59,231 bases of DNA from Bacteriovoracaceae bacterium UBA6261 (GCA_002440825.1 DJVH01000123.1:1-59231); one strand, 5' to 3'. Shown: positions 25,824-34,423, numbered from the stretch's first letter. Numbers and translations are program-made. Notes: generated by a model not told the origin, from the letters alone.

Positions 25824-26663
25824 GTGAAATACATAGTCACTATATTAGTACTTTTTATTGTTTCCCCAACATTTCCTCAGGAGTTAGCTGATACTCAATT
25901 TGCTAAAAAAACTTCTGCAAATGCGATGAAATCAATGGAAGAGTTGAATCGACTTTTGAAATTACTGGAAAATAATAAAGATCAGGAAAAAGATGCTGAT
26001 CTTACTATTGATGTTTTAAAAGCTACATCCTGCATGCAAAGTTACATGAAAGATATGGATGAAGCGACAATGAAAAAATATTTTGAGAGTTTGAAAAAAA
26101 AGAAAATTCTTGACGATAAAATGGCAAAAATGATTGGGGATGGTAAATTTCTTAAAAAACTAATGCCGTTGCGTGGACAAGTGATATCTGATCCAAAGAG
26201 TCTTTGTACATTTGTAGAAGAAAAAAGCGCCGATGAAATAAAAAAAGAAAAGATGGAAAAGGATAATGCTGAAAAATCATTAACAGCTATCCTTTCAATT
26301 AAAAAACAGGTGCACCCGGCTATAGCTAAATTAATTTCTGATCTCGAAGACAAGAAAGAGAAACTTAAGCAACCAGCGACGGAGCCTGTAGAACTAAAAA
26401 CAGGAGAATATGAACGAAATTTCATTAAAGTGTATGATTTTCAATGTCGGTACATAAATTCCAAGTCGCTTCAAAAAATATCTATTCTTTCTTCGGATTG
26501 CATCTCAAAGATAAAATCGCTCTTTGTTTCAAAGTGCAATGGCAAGCCTAGATTTTCATTAGTAAAAGGGCAGTATACGCAATTGCTTCTTTGTGCAGAT
26601 GATAATCTTACAGCGATAGGGCCGGCTTGCGGATACACCAGAACTTTTAACGAAACTATATAA
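25824..26663 (+). CDS. Exported helical protein of unknown function
   Basis: This 279-residue protein starts with GTG preceded by AAAGGGA. The N-terminal hydrophobic segment (MKYIVTILVLFIVSPTFPQ) is a signal peptide. Residues 30-195 are highly charged and lysine/glutamate-rich, likely coiled coil. The C-terminal 90 residues have six cysteines and may be globular. It is the first gene of a five-gene run; the next gene begins directly after its stop codon with no gap. Function unknown. Confidence 0.75.
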   Translation: MKYIVTILVLFIVSPTFPQELADTQFAKKTSANAMKSMEELNRLLKLLENNKDQEKDADLTIDVLKATSCMQSYMKDMDEATMKKYFESLKKKKILDDKMAKMIGDGKFLKKLMPLRGQVISDPKSLCTFVEEKSADEIKKEKMEKDNAEKSLTAILSIKKQVHPAIAKLISDLEDKKEKLKQPATEPVELKTGEYERNFIKVYDFQCRYINSKSLQKISILSSDCISKIKSLFVSKCNGKPRFSLVKGQYTQLLLCADDNLTAIGPACGYTRTFNETI

Positions 26664-27239
26664 ATGAATGTTCCTTTTTACGCTGAAACATCTTCCTTTC
26701 AACTTTGGACTGCCATCGCTTACCTGACAGCTGCAGCACTTTTCTTTTCACTCGAAAAGATCCGTTGGGAATACTTTGCTGCCGGAGGAGTCTGCCTTTA
26801 TATCGCTTTTGATGAAAGATTCATGTTTCATGAATGCATTCGACTTACATTTCCAACAGCTAAAAAAATGGCAAATGGAGATATGACAATTTTAGTTTTA
26901 TCATTAATGGGAATTGGAGCCGCAGCCTGGGGCATCTGGCAATTAAGTAGCGGATGGGTTGATAGACTTCTTTATTTTTTTGCAGGCGTTATTTGCGTTC
27001 AAGAAATCTATCTTGATGTTTTAGAAAAACATATTTTTTATCTTGAGTTGGATGTAAAAATTGAAGAAATTTCTGAACTGGTTCTTGCTCTGTTGTTAAT
27101 TTTTATTGCAATTAAAGCAGGAGTAAAAAAACGGGCTTTGGCGATTTTGCCGCTACTCTTGATGATATTCTTTGTTTTTGAAAATCATATTCACACATTT
27201 GTTTGGGCCACTTGCCCAAAACTGAAGGTCTTCAAATGA
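26664..27239 (+). CDS. Integral membrane protein with a central FDE motif
   Basis: This 191-residue protein has about six predicted membrane helices. A conserved YIAFDERFMFHEC stretch lies in or near a helix. A similar AFDE motif occurs in the membrane protein at 56303-56998 (CFAFDEISWGQRI), although the overall sequences are different. The ATG abuts the stop codon of the preceding gene and the gene shares a 4-base ATGA overlap with the next, so it is translationally coupled. Function unknown. Confidence 0.7.
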   Translation: MNVPFYAETSSFQLWTAIAYLTAAALFFSLEKIRWEYFAAGGVCLYIAFDERFMFHECIRLTFPTAKKMANGDMTILVLSLMGIGAAAWGIWQLSSGWVDRLLYFFAGVICVQEIYLDVLEKHIFYLELDVKIEEISELVLALLLIFIAIKAGVKKRALAILPLLLMIFFVFENHIHTFVWATCPKLKVFK

Positions 27240-27838
27240 ATAAAATTTTTCTTCTATTTCTTATTGTATATTCCTTCAATGCATTTGCAGTTGGACAACT
27301 AATAACGGACTGGCTTAAGGCGGGGACAGAGAAACAGCCAAGATATTTTCTCAAAAATTATCCGATGCAAATTTGCGGTTCTCTGGAGAAAGTAAATGCA
27401 ACTTTGGTGAAAAATCATCCTCTCAATTTCAATATCAAGCTTGCTGAAACTTATTCTGAAGAGTTTACCTCCTGTCTGGAAGCTGAAGATAGTATCGATG
27501 GATCTGCAAAAACGAGATATGAAATTCTGGAAAAAAATGGAAATGATTTTTATATCAAGCGAGTGAAAGTCGAAGGAGAACCTGCAGGTTTTTTTCCTGT
27601 TTTGAAAATTCCTGCAAATTCAATATCAACCTTTTGGGCAATGAGATATCCGCAAGGTGAAATCATGATTGAAGGCCCTCCGCTTTGTGAGCATATGTAT
27701 GATTGGAGAAAGACACCAAGAAGATTTGATTTGTCTTTGTGGATGCCTTCTAATCCGACACTGCCCTTTCCGGTAAAAAGTGAGGGGGAAGCCGTACGCT
27801 ATCATGTCTTTGAATATCATATGGGATGTGGAACATGA
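27236..27838 (+). CDS. Small exported protein of unknown function
   Basis: This 200-residue protein has a signal peptide (MNKIFLLFLIVYSFNAFA). The start at 27236 overlaps the preceding stop as ATGA, and its own stop overlaps the next start the same way. Four cysteines (PMQICGS, SCLEAED, PPLCEHMY, MGCGT) lie in the mature protein. It probably acts with its operon neighbours in the periplasm. No family is recognised. Confidence 0.75.
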   Translation: MNKIFLLFLIVYSFNAFAVGQLITDWLKAGTEKQPRYFLKNYPMQICGSLEKVNATLVKNHPLNFNIKLAETYSEEFTSCLEAEDSIDGSAKTRYEILEKNGNDFYIKRVKVEGEPAGFFPVLKIPANSISTFWAMRYPQGEIMIEGPPLCEHMYDWRKTPRRFDLSLWMPSNPTLPFPVKSEGEAVRYHVFEYHMGCGT

Positions 27839-28767
27839 GACATTTATTTTTTGCTTTTTTATTTCTGCTTTCATCTAAGGTGTGGAGCAATTGCGAATTA
27901 ATGAACTGGCGTTTTCATACAGAGGCTGTTTATAAAACGACTGATAACAGACCGTTAAAAGTGGTGCAGGCCCAAATGCGTGATGGCGGAATTCTTTTTA
28001 TCGATGATCTGACAGATTATTTTAAATCAAATGCATTTCTGGAAAACAAAAATTCTTCTTTTGGGAGCCTGAATAAGATGAGTCTTGAGAGGGCGACAAT
28101 GACTTCGCATAAAAGTACCAGAGGGCAGTTGACCTTTCTTAAATTAAAAGATGAATTGGCCTGGCTTCCTGCTGAACCTCTTGCTTTAATCAATTCTAAA
28201 GAACGCACTATTACAACAACTGGTGAAAAATATTTTCCTGAAGCAAAAGAGGAAAATATTTCATCTGAAGCGATTCCTGCTAAATTGATTGCTTCGCTCA
28301 ATTCAATTTTAAAGAAAAAATCACTCAAGATCGTCGATGAAGTATCAGACTATTCAAATGGGAAATTTGTAAAAGCGATAGCGCAAAAAATCGGTGAAAA
28401 AAGCTGGAAGCTAGTTCAGGTGCAGGTGAAATTTGATTTAAAAAAACCTTTAAAAATACCTAATCCCTATAATGTAGACATTAAAGGCATGACAGCCTGG
28501 ATAGCTTTTTTAACTTTGGATGATAGTTCTTATTGGTATATAGGAAATTCTTCCGGAAATCCTTGCGGCGATACGCTTACTTATGAAGCTCGCAACGTCA
28601 GTAAGGACGGAGTAGTAGAGGTCGGTGGAAAATTAACGGCTAACTATGGATACAGGTTTGCCGGGAAGAATGATGAGTTAGTGTACTCGTTTGGAGATCC
28701 AGACGTTATTTATTATCTTGTTTTCAATGAGCTTATGCTTGTCGTGGTAAATGAGATTTATCGTTAA
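27835..28767 (+). CDS. Exported protein of unknown function
   Basis: This 310-residue protein has a signal peptide (MRHLFFAFLFLLSSKVWS). The start at 27835 overlaps the preceding stop (ATGA); an in-frame ATG three codons earlier is less likely. The mature part has two regions, around 20-150 and 160-310, and the second ends with a beta-rich YLVFNELMLVVVNEIYR. Only two cysteines occur. No family is recognised. Confidence 0.75.
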   Translation: MRHLFFAFLFLLSSKVWSNCELMNWRFHTEAVYKTTDNRPLKVVQAQMRDGGILFIDDLTDYFKSNAFLENKNSSFGSLNKMSLERATMTSHKSTRGQLTFLKLKDELAWLPAEPLALINSKERTITTTGEKYFPEAKEENISSEAIPAKLIASLNSILKKKSLKIVDEVSDYSNGKFVKAIAQKIGEKSWKLVQVQVKFDLKKPLKIPNPYNVDIKGMTAWIAFLTLDDSSYWYIGNSSGNPCGDTLTYEARNVSKDGVVEVGGKLTANYGYRFAGKNDELVYSFGDPDVIYYLVFNELMLVVVNEIYR

Positions 28768-28790
28768 GATTACATCGGAGTCTAAGGGCA

Positions 28791-29795
28791 ATGAAATTCG
28801 ATCATTTGTTTTTTCTTTTTACAGCGCTAATTATTTCATTGGATGTATTTGCAGACTATGATGATCCAAACCTAACCAGGATTGATCAAAAGCTACAAGG
28901 GCCACAATGCTATTTTTCGTTAAAAAACTATATTAATGAACCAATACCATTGCTGAATGCCAAATCTGGAAAAGAATCTTTAATTTCAGTTAATTTTCAC
29001 AAAATCGTAGATAAGGGAAATACGATTTATTTCAAGGATGAGATTGAGACTCAAAAAAAATTACATCCATATGCTGAAGCTACTGCTCAATTTCCTATGA
29101 ATAGTTATAAATTTATTGTCCTGCAACCAGCTTCAGAAACAGTCGCGCTTGACTGCAATGATTACAAAAATGGGAAATTGTTTTTAAATCACAATGGCGA
29201 GACTCTCGTCTTTACACCAAGTAAAACTATAGAAGATAAAGTGCCATCAATTTTTCAATTTAACGACCTGTTTTATAAACCAGAAGAGCAAAGAGAATTA
29301 TCCGATAAATTATCCAGAATTCCTGAAGTAAATGCACTTATGAACAACTTGAATGAATGCGTGAAGAAGAAAGATGAAGGTTGTTTTAAGAAATACTTTT
29401 TTCCTGTCAGAAAGGATGGCGAGGAAAGACGCAACAAGTTTTTTCATGAAATTTTACTAAGAGGTCACATCTATTCTTTTCCGAAAGCCTTAAAATACTA
29501 TGAGAAAACAAGGAACCCAGAAATCGACTACGATATTGATTTACCTCCAAATATTGAATCAATGGTTAACAGTGATACTTCTAAGGTGTGGGAGTGGCTC
29601 GGAGACGCTTTCAAGCTCAGTGTGGATGGAAAAAGATATATTGCATTGATTGCGACTAAGATTGATGAGCCATTTGAAAGCGTAGAAATTCATCTGTTAA
29701 AAACGAGCACGTATGTGAAATTGAAAAGAGATAAGTCTAACTGGTATTTAGAGGATTTATCACTTACCAGTACGTTTGAATCAATTCATCCTTAG
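28791..29795 (+). CDS. Exported protein of unknown function
   Basis: This 334-residue protein has a signal peptide (MKFDHLFFLFTALIISLDVFA, then DYDDPNL). It follows the previous gene by 23 bases, with AAGGGC as a ribosome-binding site, and is the last gene of the run. It is rich in lysine and phenylalanine with a Lys/Asp-rich mature N-terminus (LTRIDQKLQGPQCYFSLKN). The C-terminal 130 residues are alpha/beta. No family is recognised. Confidence 0.75.
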   Translation: MKFDHLFFLFTALIISLDVFADYDDPNLTRIDQKLQGPQCYFSLKNYINEPIPLLNAKSGKESLISVNFHKIVDKGNTIYFKDEIETQKKLHPYAEATAQFPMNSYKFIVLQPASETVALDCNDYKNGKLFLNHNGETLVFTPSKTIEDKVPSIFQFNDLFYKPEEQRELSDKLSRIPEVNALMNNLNECVKKKDEGCFKKYFFPVRKDGEERRNKFFHEILLRGHIYSFPKALKYYEKTRNPEIDYDIDLPPNIESMVNSDTSKVWEWLGDAFKLSVDGKRYIALIATKIDEPFESVEIHLLKTSTYVKLKRDKSNWYLEDLSLTSTFESIHP

Positions 29796-29939
29796 GAAAA
29801 TTGTGCACAACATACCGCAAATTTTATAACGACCTATCATTTCTTTGAATTTCTAATATTTAAAAAGCTTTTAATTCTCAGTGTTTGCTTTGTTTGTCTC
29901 GTAAATCCCCATGCTAGATATCCATAAATTAATTTCAAA

Positions 29940-29968
29940 TTGACTTGGTACTCAAATGTGAGTACGTT
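29940..29968 (+). promoter_or_regulatory. Promoter with operator in the spacer, first toxin-antitoxin module
   Basis: TTGACT (29940-29945), a 17-base spacer, and TACGTT (29963-29968) form a weak -35/-10 pair. The spacer holds the perfect palindrome GTACTCA-AATG-TGAGTAC (29948-29965). The position lies 18 bases before the toxin start and fits autorepression by the XRE antitoxin. Confidence 0.65.
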
Positions 29969-29985
29969 TTAAAGTGAGCCCTCTT

Positions 29986-30261
29986 ATGGATGTCATACTG
30001 AGCAGAAATGCGAGAAAAGAAGTTTTGTCGCTTCCTTCTTACCTTCAGGACAAGTTAGCGTTTTGGATAAGATCGGTTAGAGAATTTGGACTCGAAAAAG
30101 TTCGACTTTCAAAGGGATTTCACGATGAACCATTGAAAGGAGAACGCTTAGGTCAGCGATCGATACGTCTAAATCGCGCTTATCGAGCGATTTATATCAT
30201 CCATGAGAATGGTAAAGTTGAGTTTGTAGAAATCATCGAGGTAAATAAACATGACTACTAA
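29986..30261 (+). CDS. RelE/ParE-superfamily toxin
   Basis: This 91-residue protein is the toxin of a type II module. The core is LSLPSYLQDKLAFWIRSVREFG, then GFHDEPLKGERLGQRSIRLNRAYRAIYII and FVEIIEVNKHDY. The RSIRLNRAYRAIY block corresponds to the RelE/HigB central strand with conserved arginines, and the C-terminal histidine-aspartate pair is also in the second copy. Toxins of this superfamily generally cleave ribosome-bound mRNA. The 3' end overlaps the antitoxin start by 11 bases. The ATG at 29986 is preferred over GTG at 29974. Confidence 0.85.
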   Translation: MDVILSRNARKEVLSLPSYLQDKLAFWIRSVREFGLEKVRLSKGFHDEPLKGERLGQRSIRLNRAYRAIYIIHENGKVEFVEIIEVNKHDY

Positions 30262-30562
30262 AAATACAACCAATGCATTTTTTGAATCGCTCAGAAAAGG
30301 TCCAATGACTTTTGGAAAACTTCTTTCCTCTTTAAGAATCGCCGATGAATTTACCCAAACAGAACTTGCTAAAAAAGCTAAAGTCTCTAAAGGTCTCATT
30401 TGCGACATCGAGAAAGGCAGGCGAGACGCGAGTATTGAACTGGCCATCAAACTCGCACGAATTATGGGCTATCCTCCGGAAGCATTTATTTCTGTTCTTT
30501 TTGAAGAGCAGATTCGCAGGGCTAAACTCAATTTCAAAGTTACGCTTGAGAAAGCTGCTTAG
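30251..30562 (+). CDS. XRE-family antitoxin
   Basis: This 103-residue protein has an HTH_XRE domain (LSSLRIADEFTQTELAKKAKVSKGLICDIEKGRRDASIELAIKLARIMGY, about residues 26-75). The tail is RRAKLNFKVTLEKAA. The pair order, toxin then antitoxin, and overlap are of the HigBA type. It should neutralise the toxin and repress the promoter at 29940-29968. It is homologous to the antitoxin at 32574 and to the orphan at 30791. Confidence 0.9.
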   Translation: MTTKNTTNAFFESLRKGPMTFGKLLSSLRIADEFTQTELAKKAKVSKGLICDIEKGRRDASIELAIKLARIMGYPPEAFISVLFEEQIRRAKLNFKVTLEKAA

Positions 30563-30704
30563 CATCTTCTTAAAGAATCAATTAGATTTTTTTGAAATTG
30601 CATTAATTATTTCTGACTAATACAAACTAAGACTGCTTAATAAGATCAAAACATTACTCCTCATGATTTGTCTTAATTCTTGAATCGATCGCCAAAAGAG
30701 AATT

Positions 30705-30733
30705 TTGACAGGTATAGCTTATGGCTATACAGT
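30705..30733 (+). promoter_or_regulatory. Promoter with operator in the spacer, orphan antitoxin
   Basis: TTGACA (30705-30710), a 17-base spacer and TACAGT (30728-30733) form a strong promoter. The spacer contains the palindrome GTATAGC-TTATG-GCTATAC (30712-30730). The geometry is the same as in the first toxin-antitoxin module, suggesting autorepression. No toxin gene follows, but the XRE gene starts 58 bases downstream. Confidence 0.75.
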
Positions 30734-30790
30734 GGGGTTGGGAAGTTAGCGAAATATAAATTCATAAGCATAAATATTCACGAGAAAAAA

Positions 30791-31090
30791 ATGGCAACAA
30801 AAGCAAAAGCACAGTTGGAAAAGTTAAGTGGTGAGCCCTTTTCATTTGCCTCCATCCTGCGAGCCTATCGTGCAAGAGAAGAACTGACTCAAGAGCAATT
30901 GGCTAAAAAATTAAAAGTAACCAAATCGTACATCTCAAACGTGGAGAATAAGCGTGAGAACATAACAGTCGAACAGGCCAAAAAGTTTGCGACTGTACTC
31001 AAAGAACCTGTCAATGTCTGGGTGACAACAGCGTTGCAGGACATGATTGATAGAGCTGGAATCAAAGCTAGAGTGAAGCTTGCCGCTTAA
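30791..31090 (+). CDS. XRE-family regulator, orphan antitoxin-like
   Basis: This 99-residue protein has an HTH_XRE domain (ILRAYRAREELTQEQLAKKLKVTKSYISNVENKRENITVEQAKKF). It shares the tail DRAGIKARVKLAA with both nearby antitoxins (RRAKLNFKVTLEKAA and RHSKLKYHVELKAS). No toxin precedes it; the 228 bases upstream hold only its operator-promoter. An alternative start at 30680 lies upstream of the promoter and is unlikely. It may be a stand-alone repressor, or an antitoxin kept after toxin loss. Confidence 0.85.
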   Translation: MATKAKAQLEKLSGEPFSFASILRAYRAREELTQEQLAKKLKVTKSYISNVENKRENITVEQAKKFATVLKEPVNVWVTTALQDMIDRAGIKARVKLAA

Positions 31091-31095
31091 AAATT

Positions 31096-32079
31096 TCAGG
31101 AACGGAGCGAATCAATAATCTCCAGCGACTTTAACCGCGCCTCAATATCAAAAACATTACATACAATCATAAGCTCATCCGCTTTTGTCTGCTCCACCAA
31201 GGCTTCAAGCCCCGTGCGAACAGTTTCGCGCGAACCCACCACTGAACAAGAAAGCATTTGTGAAGCCATCGCTTTCTCCGCAGGCGTCCAATACGTTTCG
31301 ATATCAGCAATCGGAGGAGGAAAAGATGTGCGCGTTCCTCTCGCCATATTTGTGAATGATTGCTGGATACTCGTGAAGAGAACACGCGCTTCTTCATCCG
31401 TCTCAGCCGCAATCACATTTACTCCCACCATTGCGTATGGTTTAGCGAGTTGTTTGCTTGGTTTGAAATATCTTTTGTAAATTTCCAGAGCTTCATCGCG
31501 CGACGAAGGCGCAAAGTGCGAAGCAAACGCATAGGGGAGACCTAACTCTGCAGCCAGCTGCGCGCCAAACGTACTCGAACCCAGAATCCATAACGGAATT
31601 TCCAGACCCGCCCCAGGCACTGCTTTAATCGCTCCCTGCTCAGCCTCTTTCGAAAAATAATTCTGCAGCTCAATCACATCTTGCGGGAAATTGTGACCAC
31701 CCATCGCTTCTCTTCTAAGCGCGCGCATCGTCCGCTGATCTGTTCCCGGTGCTCTTCCCAATCCCAAATCAATTCGTCCCGGGTACAAAGTCTCGAGCGT
31801 TCCAAACTGCTCGGCAATCACCAGTGGCGAATGATTCGGAAGCATAATTCCTCCGGCACCAACGCGAATTCTTTTCGTCTGACTTGCAAGAAGCCCGATC
31901 ACCACCGAAGTCGCTGCACTGGCAATCGCAGGCATATTGTGATGTTCAGCAATCCACAGTCTTTTAAAGTTGAGCTCATCCGCTTTCTTTGCAAAACGAA
32001 TCGAATTTTCAAACGCAGTTTTTGCATTTGAATCTTTATTGATGAAGACGAGATCTAGTAATGAAAAAGGTATATTCAT
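31096..32079 (-). CDS. Luciferase-like flavin-dependent oxidoreductase
   Basis: This 327-residue protein has the LLM-class pattern: FSLLDLVFINKDSNAKTAFENS, then RLWIAEHHNMPAIASAATSVVIGLLASQTKRIRVGAGGIMLPNHSPLVIAEQFGTLETLYPGRIDLGLGRAPGTD. This is the group of YhbW/MsnO8-like oxidoreductases, which use FMNH2 or F420. The natural substrate is unknown. It sits between two toxin-antitoxin modules, convergent with the orphan antitoxin, with no clear ribosome-binding site at its ATG. Confidence 0.9.
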   Translation of the reverse strand: MNIPFSLLDLVFINKDSNAKTAFENSIRFAKKADELNFKRLWIAEHHNMPAIASAATSVVIGLLASQTKRIRVGAGGIMLPNHSPLVIAEQFGTLETLYPGRIDLGLGRAPGTDQRTMRALRREAMGGHNFPQDVIELQNYFSKEAEQGAIKAVPGAGLEIPLWILGSSTFGAQLAAELGLPYAFASHFAPSSRDEALEIYKRYFKPSKQLAKPYAMVGVNVIAAETDEEARVLFTSIQQSFTNMARGTRTSFPPPIADIETYWTPAEKAMASQMLSCSVVGSRETVRTGLEALVEQTKADELMIVCNVFDIEARLKSLEIIDSLRS

Positions 32080-32287
32080 AGGGGAAGCTTACGCCTTCTC
32101 TTTGATCATTTCAACGAGGCACATGGTTGTAACTGATAGTTTTTTTGATCAGAAAATGAATCTATTGTTTTTAAAAATTTAAAACATCCTTTTGCTCTTC
32201 TTAATCATATTAGTCATTTAAGTCGAATTTAGGTTTTTTTGATTTGAATACATTCTGGGTAAAGAGAGTGTACTTCTATGAGGAGTA

Positions 32288-32587
32288 ATGATAAAAATGT
32301 ATTTAGAATCTAAAGTCCTGCTTAGCAAGCAGGTGAAAAACGACTTGCGATATTTGCCTCGGCATATAATTCATAAATTTCAAGGTTGGATCACAATGGT
32401 TGAGCTTTATGGCATTCGGGAAGCAAGATTAATTGCTGGATTTCACGATGAACCTCTCAAAGGAAAAAGAGAAGGGCAAAGGTCTATAAGGCTGAATAGA
32501 GCTTATCGAGCTTTCTACATAGAAACCAATGAGAAGGAAGTGGAAATCATACAAGTCATTGAGGTGAACAAACATGAGTACAAATAA
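32288..32587 (+). CDS. RelE/ParE-superfamily toxin, second copy
   Basis: This 99-residue protein is a paralogue of the toxin at 29986: both carry GFHDEPLKG, GQRSIRLNRAYRA and EVNKH. The N-terminus is more diverged (YLESKVLLSKQVKNDLRYLPRHI). GAGGAG precedes the ATG at 32288; ATG at 32297 is also possible. It overlaps its antitoxin by 14 bases. The upstream 200 bases show no obvious palindrome like that in the first module. Confidence 0.85.
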   Translation: MIKMYLESKVLLSKQVKNDLRYLPRHIIHKFQGWITMVELYGIREARLIAGFHDEPLKGKREGQRSIRLNRAYRAFYIETNEKEVEIIQVIEVNKHEYK

Positions 32588-32882
32588 ACAATCTGCATCC
32601 ACTTATCTTACAAAAAAATTTGGTCCATTGAGTCTTGGAAAATTTCTTAAAAGTATTAGATTATCAGAAGAAATATCTCAAACAACTTTTGCGGAAAATT
32701 TAAATATTTCTCGCGCAAATTTATGTGATATAGAAAAAGAACGAAAACTTGTTAGCCCGGAAAGAGCAGCTCGGTTTGCAAAGGAGCTGGGCTATCCTGA
32801 AAAACTTTTTGTTAAACTTGCACTTGAAGATATTCTACGTCACTCAAAGTTAAAATATCATGTTGAATTAAAGGCTTCGTAG
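32574..32882 (+). CDS. XRE-family antitoxin, second copy
   Basis: This 102-residue protein has an HTH_XRE domain (FLKSIRLSEEISQTTFAENLNISRANLCDIEKERKLVSPERAARFAKELGY). It is homologous to the antitoxin at 30251 in sequence and in position after an overlapping toxin. The yaiI gene follows 4 bases after its stop, so it may be co-transcribed. Confidence 0.9.
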   Translation: MSTNKQSASTYLTKKFGPLSLGKFLKSIRLSEEISQTTFAENLNISRANLCDIEKERKLVSPERAARFAKELGYPEKLFVKLALEDILRHSKLKYHVELKAS

Positions 32883-32886
32883 TACT

Positions 32887-33339
32887 ATGAAAATCAAACC
32901 CAACAAAATCTGGATCGACGCCGACGCTTGCCCAAAGGCCGTCAAAGAAACTGTCTTCAAAGCGTCTGCGCGCCTCAATCTTCCGGTTGTTCTCGTCGCC
33001 AATTCCTACCAGGCGATTCCACACTCTGATCTCGTGAGACTCATCATTGTCGATCGAGGAGACGATGTGGCCGATCAGTACATAGTTGATCACGTTGAAA
33101 AAAATGATCTGGTCATCACTGCCGATATTCCTCTTGCCGCGCGAATTGTTGAAAAGGAAGCTGTGGCGATCAATCCTCGCGGAGAAATTTATACGGAAGA
33201 AAATATCGGTGAAATCCTTTCGATGAGAAATTTTATGAAGGAATTGCGCGATGGGGGCAGTATAACCGGTGGTCCTTCAGCTTTTAGTGCCCGCGATGTT
33301 CAGGAATTTGCAAATTCGCTTAATAAACTGTTGAGCTGA
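32887..33339 (+). CDS. YaiI/YqxD family protein (DUF188)
   Basis: This 150-residue protein matches the YaiI/YqxD family. It begins IWIDADACPKAVKETVFKASARL and continues VVLVANS, then VDRGDDVADQYIVDHVEKNDLVITADIPLAARIVEKEAVAINPRGEIYT. The D-A-D-A-C-P motif and the ITADIPLA segment are family hallmarks of a PIN-like fold. The function is not established. It is unrelated to the toxin-antitoxin genes, but close spacing suggests shared transcription. Confidence 0.93.
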   Translation: MKIKPNKIWIDADACPKAVKETVFKASARLNLPVVLVANSYQAIPHSDLVRLIIVDRGDDVADQYIVDHVEKNDLVITADIPLAARIVEKEAVAINPRGEIYTEENIGEILSMRNFMKELRDGGSITGGPSAFSARDVQEFANSLNKLLS

Positions 33340-33418
33340 GTGCATTTCAAGCGCCAAAACCGACGACATGGCAAAATCTTCTCATTGTCAAAAATTCTCC
33401 TTCCAATAAAATTTATGA

Positions 33419-34423
33419 ATGGAGCATTTTTTCAAACAGCTTTTCGTATCGCTCTTGTTAGCTGTTATGTCAGTGCAGGCCCAATCCCAATCCCAATCCC
33501 AATCCAGAACTATTCGTTACACAGAAAAAGGGGACACTTTAGAAGTTATTGCAAAACGATACCTTCCTTCGGTAATTTCAAAATACGGTAATAACGTTGA
33601 TGATTTCAAACGCGATTTAACAAAATGGAATCCGCACATTCATGACTGGAAGAATCTTGCACCAAAAACTCCATTCTATTTGACCTATCCTTATCCTCCT
33701 TTTCTTTCTGGTCCTTACGGGGCTGAACTTTTATCCATTCAACCACCACAAAAAAACCAAGAAACCGAAAGCCAGTTTAAAAATTTTATTTTCTATATGG
33801 CTTCACTTGGTCATTTTTCGGAACAAACGGCCGGCAATCAAACAATCAAGTCCATTCAAAATTCACCGGTCTCTTTAGGAGTCGGAACTCTCTTTAAAAT
33901 GCAGGAACGACAAAGTCTCGCGGCTTCTTTTTATTTGTCTAAACTTGTTTCGAGCAATATCGAAGGACAAGTCGCCAATTCAGAAAGTAAAATCTCCATT
34001 TCCAATGAATATGGAATGAATTTGTATTTCCAACAGCGAATCGCGGAGAATGGTTTTTCATTATACACGGGAGTGGATTATGAAAGATTTTCAACTTACA
34101 ACACAGCTGAGTTAGTGCCAGGAAGCGAGCTCCAAACAAGAACAAACAATCTTACCTATATCACCGCAGGATTGAGCAAATCATTTTCTTTTTTAGGTGG
34201 ACTAAATTTAAATTCCAAATTGAGTCTTTCGCAATCAGTTTTAACAAAAAGCTCAACAGGAAAATCCGGCGATAAGTTTAAAGGGAATCGATTTCTTCTT
34301 TTTGCTTCTTTAAAGAAGACCGGGCCATTTTCATTTCAATTTCTTTATAAACATCACGCGCTGAAAGGACCTACCAGATTATCGATTGATCGCTTTGGTC
34401 TTGGACTGAGTTACGAATTTTAA
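33419..34423 (+). CDS. Exported LysM-like protein with beta-barrel-type C-terminus
   Basis: This 334-residue protein has a signal peptide (MEHFFKQLFVSLLLAVMSVQA). A serine-glutamine repeat, encoded by four CCCAAT units, follows the cut. A LysM-like domain (TIRYTEKGDTLEVIAKRYL, then WNPHI..LAPKTPFYLTYP) comes next. From about residue 130 the protein has alternating hydrophobic strands (SLGVGTLFK, SLAASFYLSKL, GLSKSFSFLGGLNLNSKLSL) and ends LGLSYEF, as in outer-membrane beta-barrels. It may anchor peptidoglycan to the outer membrane. The final stop abuts that of the RCC1 lipoprotein. Confidence 0.7.
   Translation: MEHFFKQLFVSLLLAVMSVQAQSQSQSQSRTIRYTEKGDTLEVIAKRYLPSVISKYGNNVDDFKRDLTKWNPHIHDWKNLAPKTPFYLTYPYPPFLSGPYGAELLSIQPPQKNQETESQFKNFIFYMASLGHFSEQTAGNQTIKSIQNSPVSLGVGTLFKMQERQSLAASFYLSKLVSSNIEGQVANSESKISISNEYGMNLYFQQRIAENGFSLYTGVDYERFSTYNTAELVPGSELQTRTNNLTYITAGLSKSFSFLGGLNLNSKLSLSQSVLTKSSTGKSGDKFKGNRFLLFASLKKTGPFSFQFLYKHHALKGPTRLSIDRFGLGLSYEF
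33480..33505 (+). repeat. Hexanucleotide tandem repeat CCCAAT
   Basis: Four full copies of CCCAAT plus two bases lie inside the LysM gene just after the signal peptide and encode a Gln-Ser run. Copy-number changes would add or remove two residues without shifting the frame. Confidence 0.9.

Noticed and set aside
30734..30790. A toxin remnant upstream of the orphan antitoxin (YKFISINIHEKK resembling the toxin tail FVEIIEVNKH).
   Set aside because: The resemblance is a few residues, the frame relation differs from the intact modules, and the promoter lies directly upstream, so chance is likely.
33480..33505. Phase variation by the CCCAAT repeat.
   Set aside because: A six-base unit cannot shift the reading frame, so only a length change of the linker is possible.
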